Shown here in pieces: positions 26,673 through 36,646 of a stretch of DNA of 64,000 nt; position 1 is the stretch's first letter; every line of letters begins with the position of its first letter. The DNA is taken from positions 2,044,550 through 2,108,549 of the forward strand of contig NZ_LT960614.1 of assembly GCF_900231165.1 (NCBI RefSeq). The letters are read 5' to 3'. The notes below the pieces were generated by a model. The model saw only the letters and a list, made by a program, of their open reading frames with translations. It searched no databases and was not told where the DNA came from. This DNA is from Hartmannibacter diazotrophicus (GTDB taxonomy: Bacteria > Pseudomonadota > Alphaproteobacteria > Rhizobiales > Pleomorphomonadaceae). The translations under genes were made by a program, and so were the position numbers.

Positions 26673-27641
26673 GTGGCCGCCTTGGTGTTCCGGAAGGCGG
26701 GCCTCTGGCTCGCCTTCTTCGTTTTCGGCCTTGCCGCCGCTGCCGGCGCCCGGGCCGATGAAGCCTTCGTGACCAACCAGTTGTCCGAAACCGTTTCCGT
26801 CGTCGATCTCGATAGTTTCGAAGTGGTGGCGACGATCCCGGTTGCGGGCAAACCGGCGGGCGTTGTCGTCTCGCACGACGGCTCGCGGGCCTATGTGACG
26901 AGCCCCGAGGGCCTCTTCTTCACGGTCATCGATACCGCCGCGCGCAAGGTGCTGAAGCAGGTGCCGCTCGAGCATGGCTATCTCGGCATCGAGATTTCCA
27001 CCGACGACAAGCGGCTCTTCATCGCCGACTGGTTCCGCCACCGCATCACGGTCTTCGATACGGCGAGCCTGGAGCGGATCGCCGACATCCCCGTCGGTGA
27101 CTCGCCCTCCGGCATGTGGGCGACGGCCGACGGCACCCGGCTTCTCACCTGCGATCGCGACAGCAACCAGATCTCCGTGATCGACCTTGCGACCCTCAAA
27201 GTTGTGGGCACCGCAAAGGTGGGTGAGCGTCCCTTCGCGGTGACGGCGACGAAAGACGGCAAGCGCGCCTTCGTCGCCAACGTGAAGACCAACGACGTGT
27301 CGGTCGTCGATCTGGAGACGCTCAAGGAGATCAAGCGGATTCCGGTCGGCGACACGCCCTATGGCGTCGCGATCACGGAAGGGCACGGCTTCGTCACCGA
27401 CCAGCACGCGGGCGAGATCACGATCTTCGACGTGAAGACGCTGGAGCCGGTCGATACGCTCGACGTCGACGGCTTCCCCGAAGGGATTGCCACAAGCCTC
27501 GACGGCACCAAGGTCTACGTCGCCAACTGGGACCTCGATACGCTCTCCGAGATCGATGCGGAGAGCCACAAGGTGCTGCGGGAGGTGGATGTCGACGACG
27601 GCACCCGCGCCTTTGGGCAGTTCATCCGCAAGGTGGATTGA
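26673..27641 (+). CDS. Exported YVTN-family beta-propeller protein
   Basis: A 322-residue protein: signal peptide (residues 1 to about 28, ending GARA), then about seven YVTN-type blades with the pattern V(S/F)VVDLxxxxVxxxIPVGxxPxGV..T.DG.(R/K)A(F/Y)V. Closest in feel to the PQQ-dependent-catabolism-associated beta-propeller proteins, which occur beside quinoprotein dehydrogenase genes. It starts with GTG 26673, two bases after the MxaD-like gene, so the two are coupled. Function: periplasmic binding or scaffolding; not enzymatic by sequence. Confidence 0.82.
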   Translation: MAALVFRKAGLWLAFFVFGLAAAAGARADEAFVTNQLSETVSVVDLDSFEVVATIPVAGKPAGVVVSHDGSRAYVTSPEGLFFTVIDTAARKVLKQVPLEHGYLGIEISTDDKRLFIADWFRHRITVFDTASLERIADIPVGDSPSGMWATADGTRLLTCDRDSNQISVIDLATLKVVGTAKVGERPFAVTATKDGKRAFVANVKTNDVSVVDLETLKEIKRIPVGDTPYGVAITEGHGFVTDQHAGEITIFDVKTLEPVDTLDVDGFPEGIATSLDGTKVYVANWDLDTLSEIDAESHKVLREVDVDDGTRAFGQFIRKVD

Positions 27642-27669
27642 GGGCTGCTGTTCCCCGGAACAGGCGGAG

Positions 27670-27690
27670 GGCCGGAGCATCCTGCCGGCC
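27670..27690 (+). terminator. Hairpin after the beta-propeller gene
   Basis: GGCCGG (27670-27675) pairs with CCGGCC (27685-27690) around a nine-base loop, 28 bases after the stop; a second small palindrome (CTGTTC/GAACAG) precedes it. There is no strong U run, so termination is only likely. Confidence 0.5.
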
Positions 27691-27873
27691 TTCCGGGCGT
27701 GAAAAATGGCACGAATCCGGCAATTGGCTGTCCATCTGCCTTCAGCGCATAGCAACAAATCCCGATGGGGGATCTTTTCCGGTTTTACGTATTGATTCGA
27801 GCGCCACGCTGCGCTGAGATGAATTCGCGGCGGGTTGCTTAAGGCATTTGGGCGAAAGTTCGTGTTTAAGGAA

Positions 27874-27954
27874 GGGCGCCGAAGAACCCTGCTTCGGCGC
27901 CTCTTTCCCTTCTGCCCTTGCCCGGTGCCCTGCGATCCCGCCGGCGGGATTTTT
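27874..27954 (+). promoter_or_regulatory. Structured 5' leader with two hairpins before a small membrane protein gene
   Basis: First hairpin: GGCGCCGAAG (27874-27883) pairs perfectly with CTTCGGCGCC (27891-27900) and is followed by a pyrimidine-rich tract. Second hairpin: ATCCCG (27935-27940) pairs with CGGGAT (27945-27950), then TTTT, ending four bases before ATG 27959. The only Shine-Dalgarno-like GGGA is inside the second stem, so structure may control translation or transcription of the downstream gene. Confidence 0.5.
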
Positions 27955-27958
27955 CACC

Positions 27959-28201
27959 ATGACGGTTCGCACTCTTCCCCTGCTTGTGCGTTTTCTGGCC
28001 CGGCACGCCCTCATCGGCTTCGGCATTGCCATCGCTTTCGTGACGACCATCCTGATGCTCGACATTGGCGGCCTCGGCGCGCTCGTGACCTCCTCGCCGT
28101 CCGGCTGCCTCGCCGCTGTCGTCCTGACCTTTGCGATCGGCCTGACCTTTTCCAGCGTCCAGATGGGCTTCGCCATCATGTTCCTGGCCGACAAGGACTG
28201 A
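27959..28201 (+). CDS. Small two-helix membrane protein
   Basis: An 80-residue protein MTVRTLPLLVRFLARHALIG... with two hydrophobic helices (about 16-35 and 45-70) joined by GGLGALVTSSPSG. The second helix ends in FSSVQMGFAIMFLADKD. I recall similar short proteins in Hyphomicrobiales genomes without assigned function. No strong exposed ribosome site; the start sits just after a hairpin (see leader). Not overlapping neighbours and 160 bases before the HAD gene. Confidence 0.68.
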   Translation: MTVRTLPLLVRFLARHALIGFGIAIAFVTTILMLDIGGLGALVTSSPSGCLAAVVLTFAIGLTFSSVQMGFAIMFLADKD

Positions 28202-28362
28202 CCCTCGGCGCGGCCACCGGTGCTTGCCTGACCGTCTTTCGGCCGACTCGACGCGCGGAAAAACGTTGTCTATTGAGATCGCGTCAGGATGCGCGACGAC
28301 GGTGAATTGCCTATATTCGCCGTCATTCCCGCAGCATCTCGACAGACGGATCGGTCAGGCTC

Positions 28363-29037
28363 TTGAAACTTGTTCTCTTTGATTGCGACGGCACGCTGGT
28401 GGACAGTCAGCACATGATCGTCGGCTCCATGACATCGGCCTTCGCGCTCTGCGGCTACGCGGCGCCCGCGCGCGAGGCCGTGCTCGGCATCGTCGGCCTG
28501 TCGTTGCCCATTGCCATCGGCCGTCTTGCGCCACACCTCGACGAGCCCGGAGTCTCGGCTCTGGTCGATGCCTACAAGGCCGCATTTCACCAGTCCCGTA
28601 TCGACGGCGTCGTCGAACCGCTCTATCCCGGCTGCCTTGAGGCGATCGTGGCCCTCGCGGCGCGCGAGGACGTACTGCTCGGCGTTGCGACCGGCAAGTC
28701 GCGCCGTGGCCTGACGGCGGTGCTCGGCAGCCACGGCCTGGAGAAGCATTTCGCCGTGCTCAAGACCGCCGACGATGCCCCGTCCAAGCCGCATCCGGCG
28801 ATGGTCATCGATGCGATGGCCGAGATGGGCGTGGACCCCGAGGACACGGTCGTCATCGGCGACACCGCCTTCGACATGGAGATGGCCCGGTCCGCCGGCA
28901 CGCGCGCCGTCGGTGTGACGTGGGGCTATCACGACGCGACGAGCCTCCAGCACGCCGGTGCCCATGCGATCGTCGACAGTTATGCGGATCTGATGCCCGA
29001 ACTCGACCGCTTCCTTGTCCGGGAGGCCGCGCAATGA
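28363..29037 (+). CDS. HAD-IA family phosphatase
   Basis: A 224-residue phosphatase with the HAD motifs: I, FDCDGTLVDSQ (nucleophile Asp8 in MKLVLFDCDG); II, VATGKSRRGL; III, KPHPAM; IV, VIGDTAFDMEMA. Phosphoglycolate-phosphatase-like in size and cap type. Starts with TTG 28363. It overlaps the ATP12 gene by four bases; HAD-ATP12 pairing is familiar in Hyphomicrobiales, but the functional link is not known. An imperfect hairpin (28299-28325) lies in its leader. Confidence 0.87.
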   Translation: MKLVLFDCDGTLVDSQHMIVGSMTSAFALCGYAAPAREAVLGIVGLSLPIAIGRLAPHLDEPGVSALVDAYKAAFHQSRIDGVVEPLYPGCLEAIVALAAREDVLLGVATGKSRRGLTAVLGSHGLEKHFAVLKTADDAPSKPHPAMVIDAMAEMGVDPEDTVVIGDTAFDMEMARSAGTRAVGVTWGYHDATSLQHAGAHAIVDSYADLMPELDRFLVREAAQ

Positions 29038-29801
29038 AGGACGTCTTCGAGGATCTGGTGACTGGTGAGGATTTTGATCCGGTTCGCAAGGCGCAGGAAA
29101 AATCCCGCCGCGAACTGCCGAAGCGCTTCTACATGGACGTGACGGTCGCAGAACTGGACGGTCTTTTCGCCATTCATCTCGATGGGCGGCCGATCCGCAC
29201 GCCCGGCCGCAGGATCGTCGGCGTGCCGCATCGCCCGGCCGCCGACACCATGGCCGCCGAGTGGGCCGCGCAGGGCACGCACATCAATCCGGCAACGATG
29301 CCGGTGACGCGTCTCGTCCATTCCGCCATAGACGGGGTGGCCAACGCCGTCGAGGCGGTGGCCGAGGACGCGGCCAAATATGCCGGGACCGATCTGCTCT
29401 GTTACCGCGCCGAAGGCCCCGACGGTCTTGTCGCGCGCCAGAGCGCGCACTGGGATCCGGTCGTCAAATGGGCGGAGGGCCGCTTCGGCCTCACCTTCAG
29501 GCTGGCCGGCGGCGTCATGCCGGTCGCGCAGGACGAGAAGGTCGTCCCGGCGGTTCTGGCGGCCATTCCGCGCGATCCCTTTCTTCTTTCGGCGACGCAT
29601 CAGTTCACTACCATCACAGGGTCGGTGTTGCTGGCGCTCGCCATCGTCGAAGGTCGGCTCGGCTTCGAGGAGGCCTTCGCGGCGTCCAACGTCGATGAGG
29701 ACTGGAACACCGAGCAATGGGGCACGGACGCCGAGGCCGTCAGCCGGCGTGCGTGGCGTTCGGACGAGATGAAGGCCGCCGCCATTCTCACCCAAAGGTA
29801 G
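29034..29801 (+). CDS. ATP12-family F1-ATPase assembly chaperone
   Basis: A 255-residue protein of the ATP12 family, which in mitochondria binds the F1 alpha subunit and is found in alphaproteobacteria as well. Motifs include PKRFYMDVTV and LDGRPIRTPGRR near the N terminus, MPVTRLVHSAIDGV, TDLLCYRAEGP and WDPVVKWAEGRFG. Predicted to help assemble ATP synthase F1 in the cytosol. The ATG overlaps the HAD stop (ATGA). Confidence 0.9.
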   Translation: MKDVFEDLVTGEDFDPVRKAQEKSRRELPKRFYMDVTVAELDGLFAIHLDGRPIRTPGRRIVGVPHRPAADTMAAEWAAQGTHINPATMPVTRLVHSAIDGVANAVEAVAEDAAKYAGTDLLCYRAEGPDGLVARQSAHWDPVVKWAEGRFGLTFRLAGGVMPVAQDEKVVPAVLAAIPRDPFLLSATHQFTTITGSVLLALAIVEGRLGFEEAFAASNVDEDWNTEQWGTDAEAVSRRAWRSDEMKAAAILTQR

Positions 29802-29885
29802 GGCAGGGTGCGGCACGAAGGTGCCTTGCCGGTGGCCGGCGGGGCGGCTAAGCCGATTGAAACAGCGGATTTCAGGGGGAAGACC

Positions 29886-31418
<1,533 letters not shown>

Positions 31419-31451
31419 GGGATTGAGTCCACTGGAAAGGCTGAAAGCCGG

Positions 31452-31799
31452 TCACTCCGGCTTCGGCCGGACCGGTCCGTAGAAAATCACCCACACCTTG
31501 AAATCGTCGCTGAAGCTCTCGAAGCGGTGGGGCACATAGGCGGGAACGTAGAGCAGGTCGCCGGGACCGAAATCGACGAGTTCGTCGCCCCGGCTGAAGG
31601 TGCCCGTTCCGGTCGCGACGATATAGAGTTCGTCCCGGTCATGCGGCTGCTGCTTGTCGGTCCCGACTGGCGCATAAGCCTCGATCGAAATCTCCTCGCG
31701 CTGCTCGAAGACTGTCTCGAACGGATGGACTTCGGAAAGGCGGCTGAAAGCGTCCCTTAGCGTCACCCGAACGGCTGTGGAGGAGGGGCGTTCGGCCAT
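31452..31799 (-). CDS. Cupin-domain protein
   Basis: A 115-residue single-cupin protein. The two cupin motifs are recognisable: VGTDKQQPHDRDELYIVATGTGTF (His/Asp/Glu ligands) and PGDLLYVPAYVPHRFESF (His). Probably binds a divalent metal and a small ligand; no reaction can be assigned. Converges on pccB with a 33-base gap. Confidence 0.82.
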   Translation of the reverse strand: MAERPSSTAVRVTLRDAFSRLSEVHPFETVFEQREEISIEAYAPVGTDKQQPHDRDELYIVATGTGTFSRGDELVDFGPGDLLYVPAYVPHRFESFSDDFKVWVIFYGPVRPKPE

Positions 31800-31843
31800 T
31801 CGGTAATCCTTCGCATTGAGCCCGTCCGAGAGCGGTGGGGCTT

Positions 31844-33739
31844 CTAGCCCGCCACCGCCGCCTCATACTCTTCCGACAGCATCAGCCACTCTTCCTCGGC
31901 CGCCTCGATCGCCTTTTCAGTGTCGGACCGGTCCTTGGCGAATTTCGCGCCCCTTGCCGGGTCCTTGGCAAAGAGAGCCGCGTCGGCGAGGATGAGGTCG
32001 AGCCCGCTCAGGGCGCCGCGCAGCTGCTCGAGCTTCTTCTCGATTGCCTGGATGCGCTTGCGCAGCGGCGCCAGTTCCGAGCGCTTTTCGGCATTCTGCT
32101 TGCGCTTTTCCGAGCCTGTCGTCTTGATCTCGGGCTTTGCCTCGACAGCCGGCTCGGCCTTGCGCTTCGGCATCGTGCCCGAAAGGACGTAGCGCTTGTA
32201 GTCGTCCATGTCGCCGTCGAAGACCTGCACCTTGCCGTCGGCGACGAGCCACAGCCGGTCCATGGTGGCTTCCACAAGATGTCGGTCGTGGGCGATCAGG
32301 ATCACGGCACCGGAAAAGTCGTTGAGCGCGGCCATCAGGCTTTCGCGCGCCTCGATGTCGAGGTGGTTGGTCGGCTCGTCGAGGATCAGCAGGTTCGGCC
32401 CGTGGAAGGTCGCCATGCCGAGCAGCAGGCGGGCGCGTTCGCCACCGGAAAGTTCCGCGGCGGGGGTGTCCATCCGCTTGACGTCGAGACCCATCTTCGC
32501 CGTTCGCGCGCGCACCTTGGATTCGGGTGCGTCCAGCATCAGCCGGCGGACATGCGCGACGGGGCTTTCCTCGGGCACCAACTCGTCAAGCTGATGCTGG
32601 GCGAAGAAGGCGATGTTCAGCTTGGAGGCGCGGGTGATCGAGCCGCCCATCGACTCCAGCCGTTCCGCGATCAGCTTGGCGAGCGTCGACTTGCCGTTGC
32701 CGTTCTTGCCGAGCAGCGCGATGCGGTCGTCGTCGTCGATGCGTAAGGTCAGGTTGGAGAGAACCGGCTTGCCCGCCTCGTAGCCGACGCTGACCTTGTC
32801 GAAGGCAAGGATCGGCGGCGCGAGCGTCGCCTTCGGGCTCGGGATATGGATCGGCGGCATCACCTCGTCGACGATGCCCTCGATGAACTCCATCTTCTCC
32901 AGCATCTTGAGGCGCGACTGCGCCTGGCGCGCCTTGGTCGCCTTGGCGCGGAAGCGGTCGACGAAGCTCTGCAGGTGCTTGCGCTTGGCGTCCTGCTTCT
33001 CCTTGGCCTTTTCGAGAAGCATTGCCTTTTCGCGCCGCTGGCGGGCGAACTGGGTATAGCCACCCCTCCAGAAGGTGATCTTGTTGTGCTCCAGATGGAG
33101 AATGCCGGTGACCGCCTTGTCCAGAAGATCGCGGTCGTGGCTGATCAGCAGCACCGAATAGGGATAGCGGGCGATGTAGCTCTCCAGCCACAAGGTGCCT
33201 TCCAGATCGAGATAGTTGGTCGGCTCGTCGAGCAGCAGGAGATCCGGCTCGGTGAAGAGCACGGCGGCGAGAGCGACGCGCATGCGCCAGCCGCCGGAGA
33301 AGGACTTGCAGGTCCGGGCCTGGGCCTCGGCATCGAAGCCGAGACCGGCGAGGATCGTCGCCGCGCGCGCCTCGGCCGAATAGGCGTCGATGTCGGCAAG
33401 CCGCATCTGGATATCGGCGATGCGATGGGCATCGGTCGCCGTCTCTGCCTCCGCCAGAAGGGCGGTGCGCTCGACATCGGCCTTCAGCACATATTCGATC
33501 AGCGTGTCGTCAGTGCCCGGCGCTTCCTGCGCCACCCGCCCCATCTTCGCACCGCGCGAGAGGGAAATGTCCCCGGACTCCGCATGCAGCTCGCCGCAGA
33601 TGAGATTGAACAGCGTCGTCTTGCCGGTGCCGTTGCGCCCGACGAGGCCGATCTTGGCGCCGTCCGGGACGACCGCGTTCGCGCCCTCAAGAAGAGTGCG
33701 TCCGGCAATGCGATAGGTGAGGTCGGTGATTGTCAGCAT
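31844..33739 (-). CDS. ABC-F family ATPase
   Basis: A 631-residue protein with two ATPase cassettes and no membrane part. Cassette 1: GRNGTGKTTLF, FSGGWRMRVALA, LLLLDEPTNYLD. The interdomain P-site-tRNA-interaction linker (GGYTQFARQRREKAMLLEKAKEKQDA...) follows around residues 235-290. Cassette 2: GKNGNGKSTLA, LSGGERARLLLG, LLILDEPTNHLDI. A charged coiled-coil tail (residues about 540-631) resembles YheS/Uup. ABC-F proteins act on the ribosome in translation rescue or antibiotic protection; this looks like the housekeeping YheS/Uup type. Confidence 0.9.
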   Translation of the reverse strand: MLTITDLTYRIAGRTLLEGANAVVPDGAKIGLVGRNGTGKTTLFNLICGELHAESGDISLSRGAKMGRVAQEAPGTDDTLIEYVLKADVERTALLAEAETATDAHRIADIQMRLADIDAYSAEARAATILAGLGFDAEAQARTCKSFSGGWRMRVALAAVLFTEPDLLLLDEPTNYLDLEGTLWLESYIARYPYSVLLISHDRDLLDKAVTGILHLEHNKITFWRGGYTQFARQRREKAMLLEKAKEKQDAKRKHLQSFVDRFRAKATKARQAQSRLKMLEKMEFIEGIVDEVMPPIHIPSPKATLAPPILAFDKVSVGYEAGKPVLSNLTLRIDDDDRIALLGKNGNGKSTLAKLIAERLESMGGSITRASKLNIAFFAQHQLDELVPEESPVAHVRRLMLDAPESKVRARTAKMGLDVKRMDTPAAELSGGERARLLLGMATFHGPNLLILDEPTNHLDIEARESLMAALNDFSGAVILIAHDRHLVEATMDRLWLVADGKVQVFDGDMDDYKRYVLSGTMPKRKAEPAVEAKPEIKTTGSEKRKQNAEKRSELAPLRKRIQAIEKKLEQLRGALSGLDLILADAALFAKDPARGAKFAKDRSDTEKAIEAAEEEWLMLSEEYEAAVAG

Positions 33740-33880
33740 GGGGTCGGGTTTTGGCGTGAAGTGAGGGCGGACGCAAGAGATCTTCCGGCCCGAAATGGCC
33801 TGATATCGAATTGGAGTGCGCTTTTGATGTCAGGGCCCGGTGTTCCGGGCGGCAAAGACCAGCAAAAATGATGCCGAACC

Positions 33881-35836
33881 TCAGATCGTCATCTGCTGAC
33901 CGAGCTCCAGAACGCGGCCCGTCGGGATGCGATAGAAGTCCGTCGCATTGGCGGCCGAACGTGCCAGCCCGATGAAGATCTTGTCCTGCCAGACCGGCAT
34001 GCCGGTCTTTGCCTGCGCCTTGAAACTGCGCCGGCCGAGGAAGAAGGACGTCTTCATGATGTCGAACTTCAGGCCCATGCGGCGACAGTCGGCCAGCGCC
34101 AGCGGCACGTTCGGCTGTTCCATGTAGCCGTAGGTCAGCTTGAGCAACTTGAAATCGTCGCTGAGCGTCGTCAGCTCGATGCGCCTGTCTGCCGGGACTC
34201 TCGGCGACGGGGCCGTGACCACCTGCAAGATGACGTTGGTCTCGTGCAGCACCTGATTGTGCTTGAGATTATGCATCAGGGCCGAGGGCACCATCTCCGG
34301 ATCGCTGGTCAGGAAGATGGCGACGCCGGGAACGCGCGTGCGCGGCTTGCGGCCGAGCGAGGTAATGAGTTCGGTCAGCGGCAGGCTTTCCCGGTGCGCC
34401 TTCTCGTAGACGATCTTGGTGCCACGCACCCACGTCCACATGCACAGCGCCAGATAGGCGGCGATGGCGACCGGGATGTAGCCGCCTTCGGCGATCTTCA
34501 GGAGATTGGCGGACAGGAAGATCAGCTCGATGAAAAGGAAGGGGACGATGACCAGGATCGAGAGGGCCAGCGACCACTTCCAGACGCGGTGGACGACAAC
34601 AAAGGCGAGAAGGCTCGTCAGTACCATCGTGCCCGTCACGGCGATGCCGTAGGCCGAGGCAAGGGCGGAGGACGATTCGAACAGTACGACCAGCAGCAGC
34701 ACGCCGCCGCAGAGCATCCAGTTGACGCGCGGCAGGTAGATCTGGCCTTCCTCGGTCTCCGAGGTGTGGCGGATTTCAAGGCGCGGCAGGATGCCGAGTT
34801 GAACCGCCTGCCGTGTCAGCGAGAAGGTGCCGGTGATGACCGCCTGGCTGGCGATGATGGTGGCGATGGCTGCCATGATGACCATCGGCAGGCGGGCGAC
34901 ATCCGGCAGCATCAGGAAGAAGGGATTTTCCGCGCCCTCCGGATGGGCGAGCACGAAGGCGCCCTGGCCCATGTAGTTGAGGGCAAGGGCGGGAAAGACG
35001 AGGCCGAGCCAGGCGAGGCGGATCGGCGTGCGCCCGAAATGGCCCATGTCCGCATAGAGCGCTTCCGCGCCGGTGACCGCCAGGAAGACGGAACCGAGCA
35101 CCGCAAGGCCGCCCATGCCGTTGTTGAGCAGAAATTCGGCGGCATTCAGGGGGTTGAGCGCCAGCAGGATGGCCGGATCGTCGCTGATATGCATGAGGCC
35201 GGCGCCGGCGAGCGCCAGGAACCAGATCGCCGTCAGCGGTCCGAACAGGGCCGCAACGGCGCCGGTGCCGCGGCTTTGAACGAAGAAGAGGCCGACGATG
35301 ATGATCATCGTCAGCGGCACCACGAAATCGTCGAAGACCGGCGTGATGATCCTGAGGCCCTCGATGGCCGAAAGCACCGAGATGGCCGGCGTGATGATGG
35401 CATCGCCATAAAACAGCGCCGCGCCAAGGATGCCGACGACAAGCACGAAGGTCGTCCGCGATTTCATGACGCCCTGGGCAAGGGCCAGAAGCGAGAAGAT
35501 GCCGCCTTCGCCTTTGTTGTCCGCCCGCATGAGGAAGAGGACGTATTTGATCGTGACGATGGCGACCAGCGACCAGAGCAGCAGCGAGACGATGCCTTCC
35601 ACATCGGCACGCGAGATTCCGTCATAGGCCGTATGCGCCAGCGCTTCTCGCAACGCATAGAGCGGACTGGTGCCGATATCGCCATAGACGACACCGACCG
35701 AGCCGAGCGCCAGCGTGAGCACGCTGGCTTTCTTGTGCCCCGGATGGTCGGATGCGGTTGTCTCGGGAGACGGAGGCAATGACGTCGACGCGTCGGCGTC
35801 GGTCACATCGGCTTGGAGCTTGGGCTCATCTGGCAT
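33881..35836 (-). CDS. kup: Low-affinity potassium uptake protein Kup
   Basis: A 651-residue K+:H+ symporter of the KUP/HAK family. Hydrophilic N-terminal 40 residues, then about 12 helices beginning LALGSVGVVYGDIGTSPLYALREA (family signature), with GALFYGDAIITPAISVLSAIEGL next, and a cytosolic C-terminal domain (from about residue 480) with PSALMHNLKHNQVLHE. Preferred start is ATG 35836 (MPDEPKLQ); the frame is open a further 19 codons. A small hairpin (33835-33850) follows the stop on the minus strand. Confidence 0.93.
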   Translation of the reverse strand: MPDEPKLQADVTDADASTSLPPSPETTASDHPGHKKASVLTLALGSVGVVYGDIGTSPLYALREALAHTAYDGISRADVEGIVSLLLWSLVAIVTIKYVLFLMRADNKGEGGIFSLLALAQGVMKSRTTFVLVVGILGAALFYGDAIITPAISVLSAIEGLRIITPVFDDFVVPLTMIIIVGLFFVQSRGTGAVAALFGPLTAIWFLALAGAGLMHISDDPAILLALNPLNAAEFLLNNGMGGLAVLGSVFLAVTGAEALYADMGHFGRTPIRLAWLGLVFPALALNYMGQGAFVLAHPEGAENPFFLMLPDVARLPMVIMAAIATIIASQAVITGTFSLTRQAVQLGILPRLEIRHTSETEEGQIYLPRVNWMLCGGVLLLVVLFESSSALASAYGIAVTGTMVLTSLLAFVVVHRVWKWSLALSILVIVPFLFIELIFLSANLLKIAEGGYIPVAIAAYLALCMWTWVRGTKIVYEKAHRESLPLTELITSLGRKPRTRVPGVAIFLTSDPEMVPSALMHNLKHNQVLHETNVILQVVTAPSPRVPADRRIELTTLSDDFKLLKLTYGYMEQPNVPLALADCRRMGLKFDIMKTSFFLGRRSFKAQAKTGMPVWQDKIFIGLARSAANATDFYRIPTGRVLELGQQMTI

Positions 35837-36253
35837 GCATTGCGCCTGAATAGATGTCACCTGGAACGTCCCGCCGTTTCGGCGAGACGTCATCGAACGG
35901 GGCCGCCGGGCAGATCACCGGCCGGCCCGGCATATTCCGATCGGTATGGCCAACCGGATCCGGGACGATCGACGCCCGGAGACGGCGTTCCCGTCAACAC
36001 GCTGGCCGAGGGTCTATACATCTTGCAGCCAAATGGCGAAAGGCCGAACGGCTTTCGCCGAACGGCCTTCGGATATTCGCGCCCTTGCCCGAGGGGCAAT
36101 CGTCAGGTGCCTTGCTCCAGGTCGGGCGCCAGGACAGCGCGGACAGTCAGGCGTTTCAGACCGCCCGTGAGCGTTGGGCTGAAGAATGCCCGCAGCTTTC
36201 GGACGGTCCGACGCGCAGGATGCCAACGATCCGCGCAACGTCTTCCTGCGTGG
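35837..36253. other. Gene-free stretch upstream of kup with a compound hairpin
   Basis: No supported gene in 417 bases. At 36035-36059 GGCGAAAG and CTTTCGCC form a hairpin, with overlapping AAGGCC...GGCCTT arms reaching 36068. It sits between the end of the first small secreted protein gene and the kup promoter, so it may end the upstream transcript. Confidence 0.45.
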
Positions 36254-36646
36254 TCAGCTCGTGGCCTCCGGCGCCCCGGAGATCGAGAGCTGCTTGCCGG
36301 CCTGCTCGCAGCGGAAGGTCAGGGCAGGGCCCTCCGGCGTCTTGAACGACGCGTCGGTGTTGTTCTCCAGCAGAAACTCGAGCCGGGCCGGTTCGATCGT
36401 CCGGGCACCTTCGGGCTCCAGCGGCACGGAAATCAGCGTCATGGCGCAGGCGCGGGCCTCCGTCATGAAGAAGCCCATGGCCCGCTGGCCGCCGATCTCC
36501 ATGTCGAAGCCGACCGCCGGCGTGAGGGCAAGGGCGCCCGCCTGCGTCGCGGCACCTTTGGCCGACGCAAGGCCTGTCGCGATGGCCATGGCCGCGGCAA
36601 CGCTGAAAGCAACTGTGGTTCCGGTCAAATGAATCCTGAAAGCCAT
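36254..36646 (-). CDS. Small exported protein, paralogue 1 of a two-cysteine family
   Basis: A 130-residue exported protein starting at ATG 36646 (GAGGA 7 bases upstream), with signal peptide MAFRIHLTGTTVAFSVAAAMA... cleaved near ASA-KGA. The mature part shows GFFMTEARACAMTLISVPL, PARLEFLLENNTDASF and ALTFRCEQAGKQLSI; the two Cys are in ACAMT and FRC. The same layout occurs in the protein at 37778-38167, so the two are diverged paralogues. The fold is probably a small beta-rich, disulfide-bonded domain. Family name and function not recognised. Confidence 0.7.
   Translation of the reverse strand: MAFRIHLTGTTVAFSVAAAMAIATGLASAKGAATQAGALALTPAVGFDMEIGGQRAMGFFMTEARACAMTLISVPLEPEGARTIEPARLEFLLENNTDASFKTPEGPALTFRCEQAGKQLSISGAPEATS

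Noticed and set aside
34244-35782. Long plus-strand frame (512 codons) opposite kup
   Set aside because: Antisense shadow of kup: Asp/Glu/Arg/His-rich product typical of the reverse frame of a GC-rich membrane protein; no family motif.
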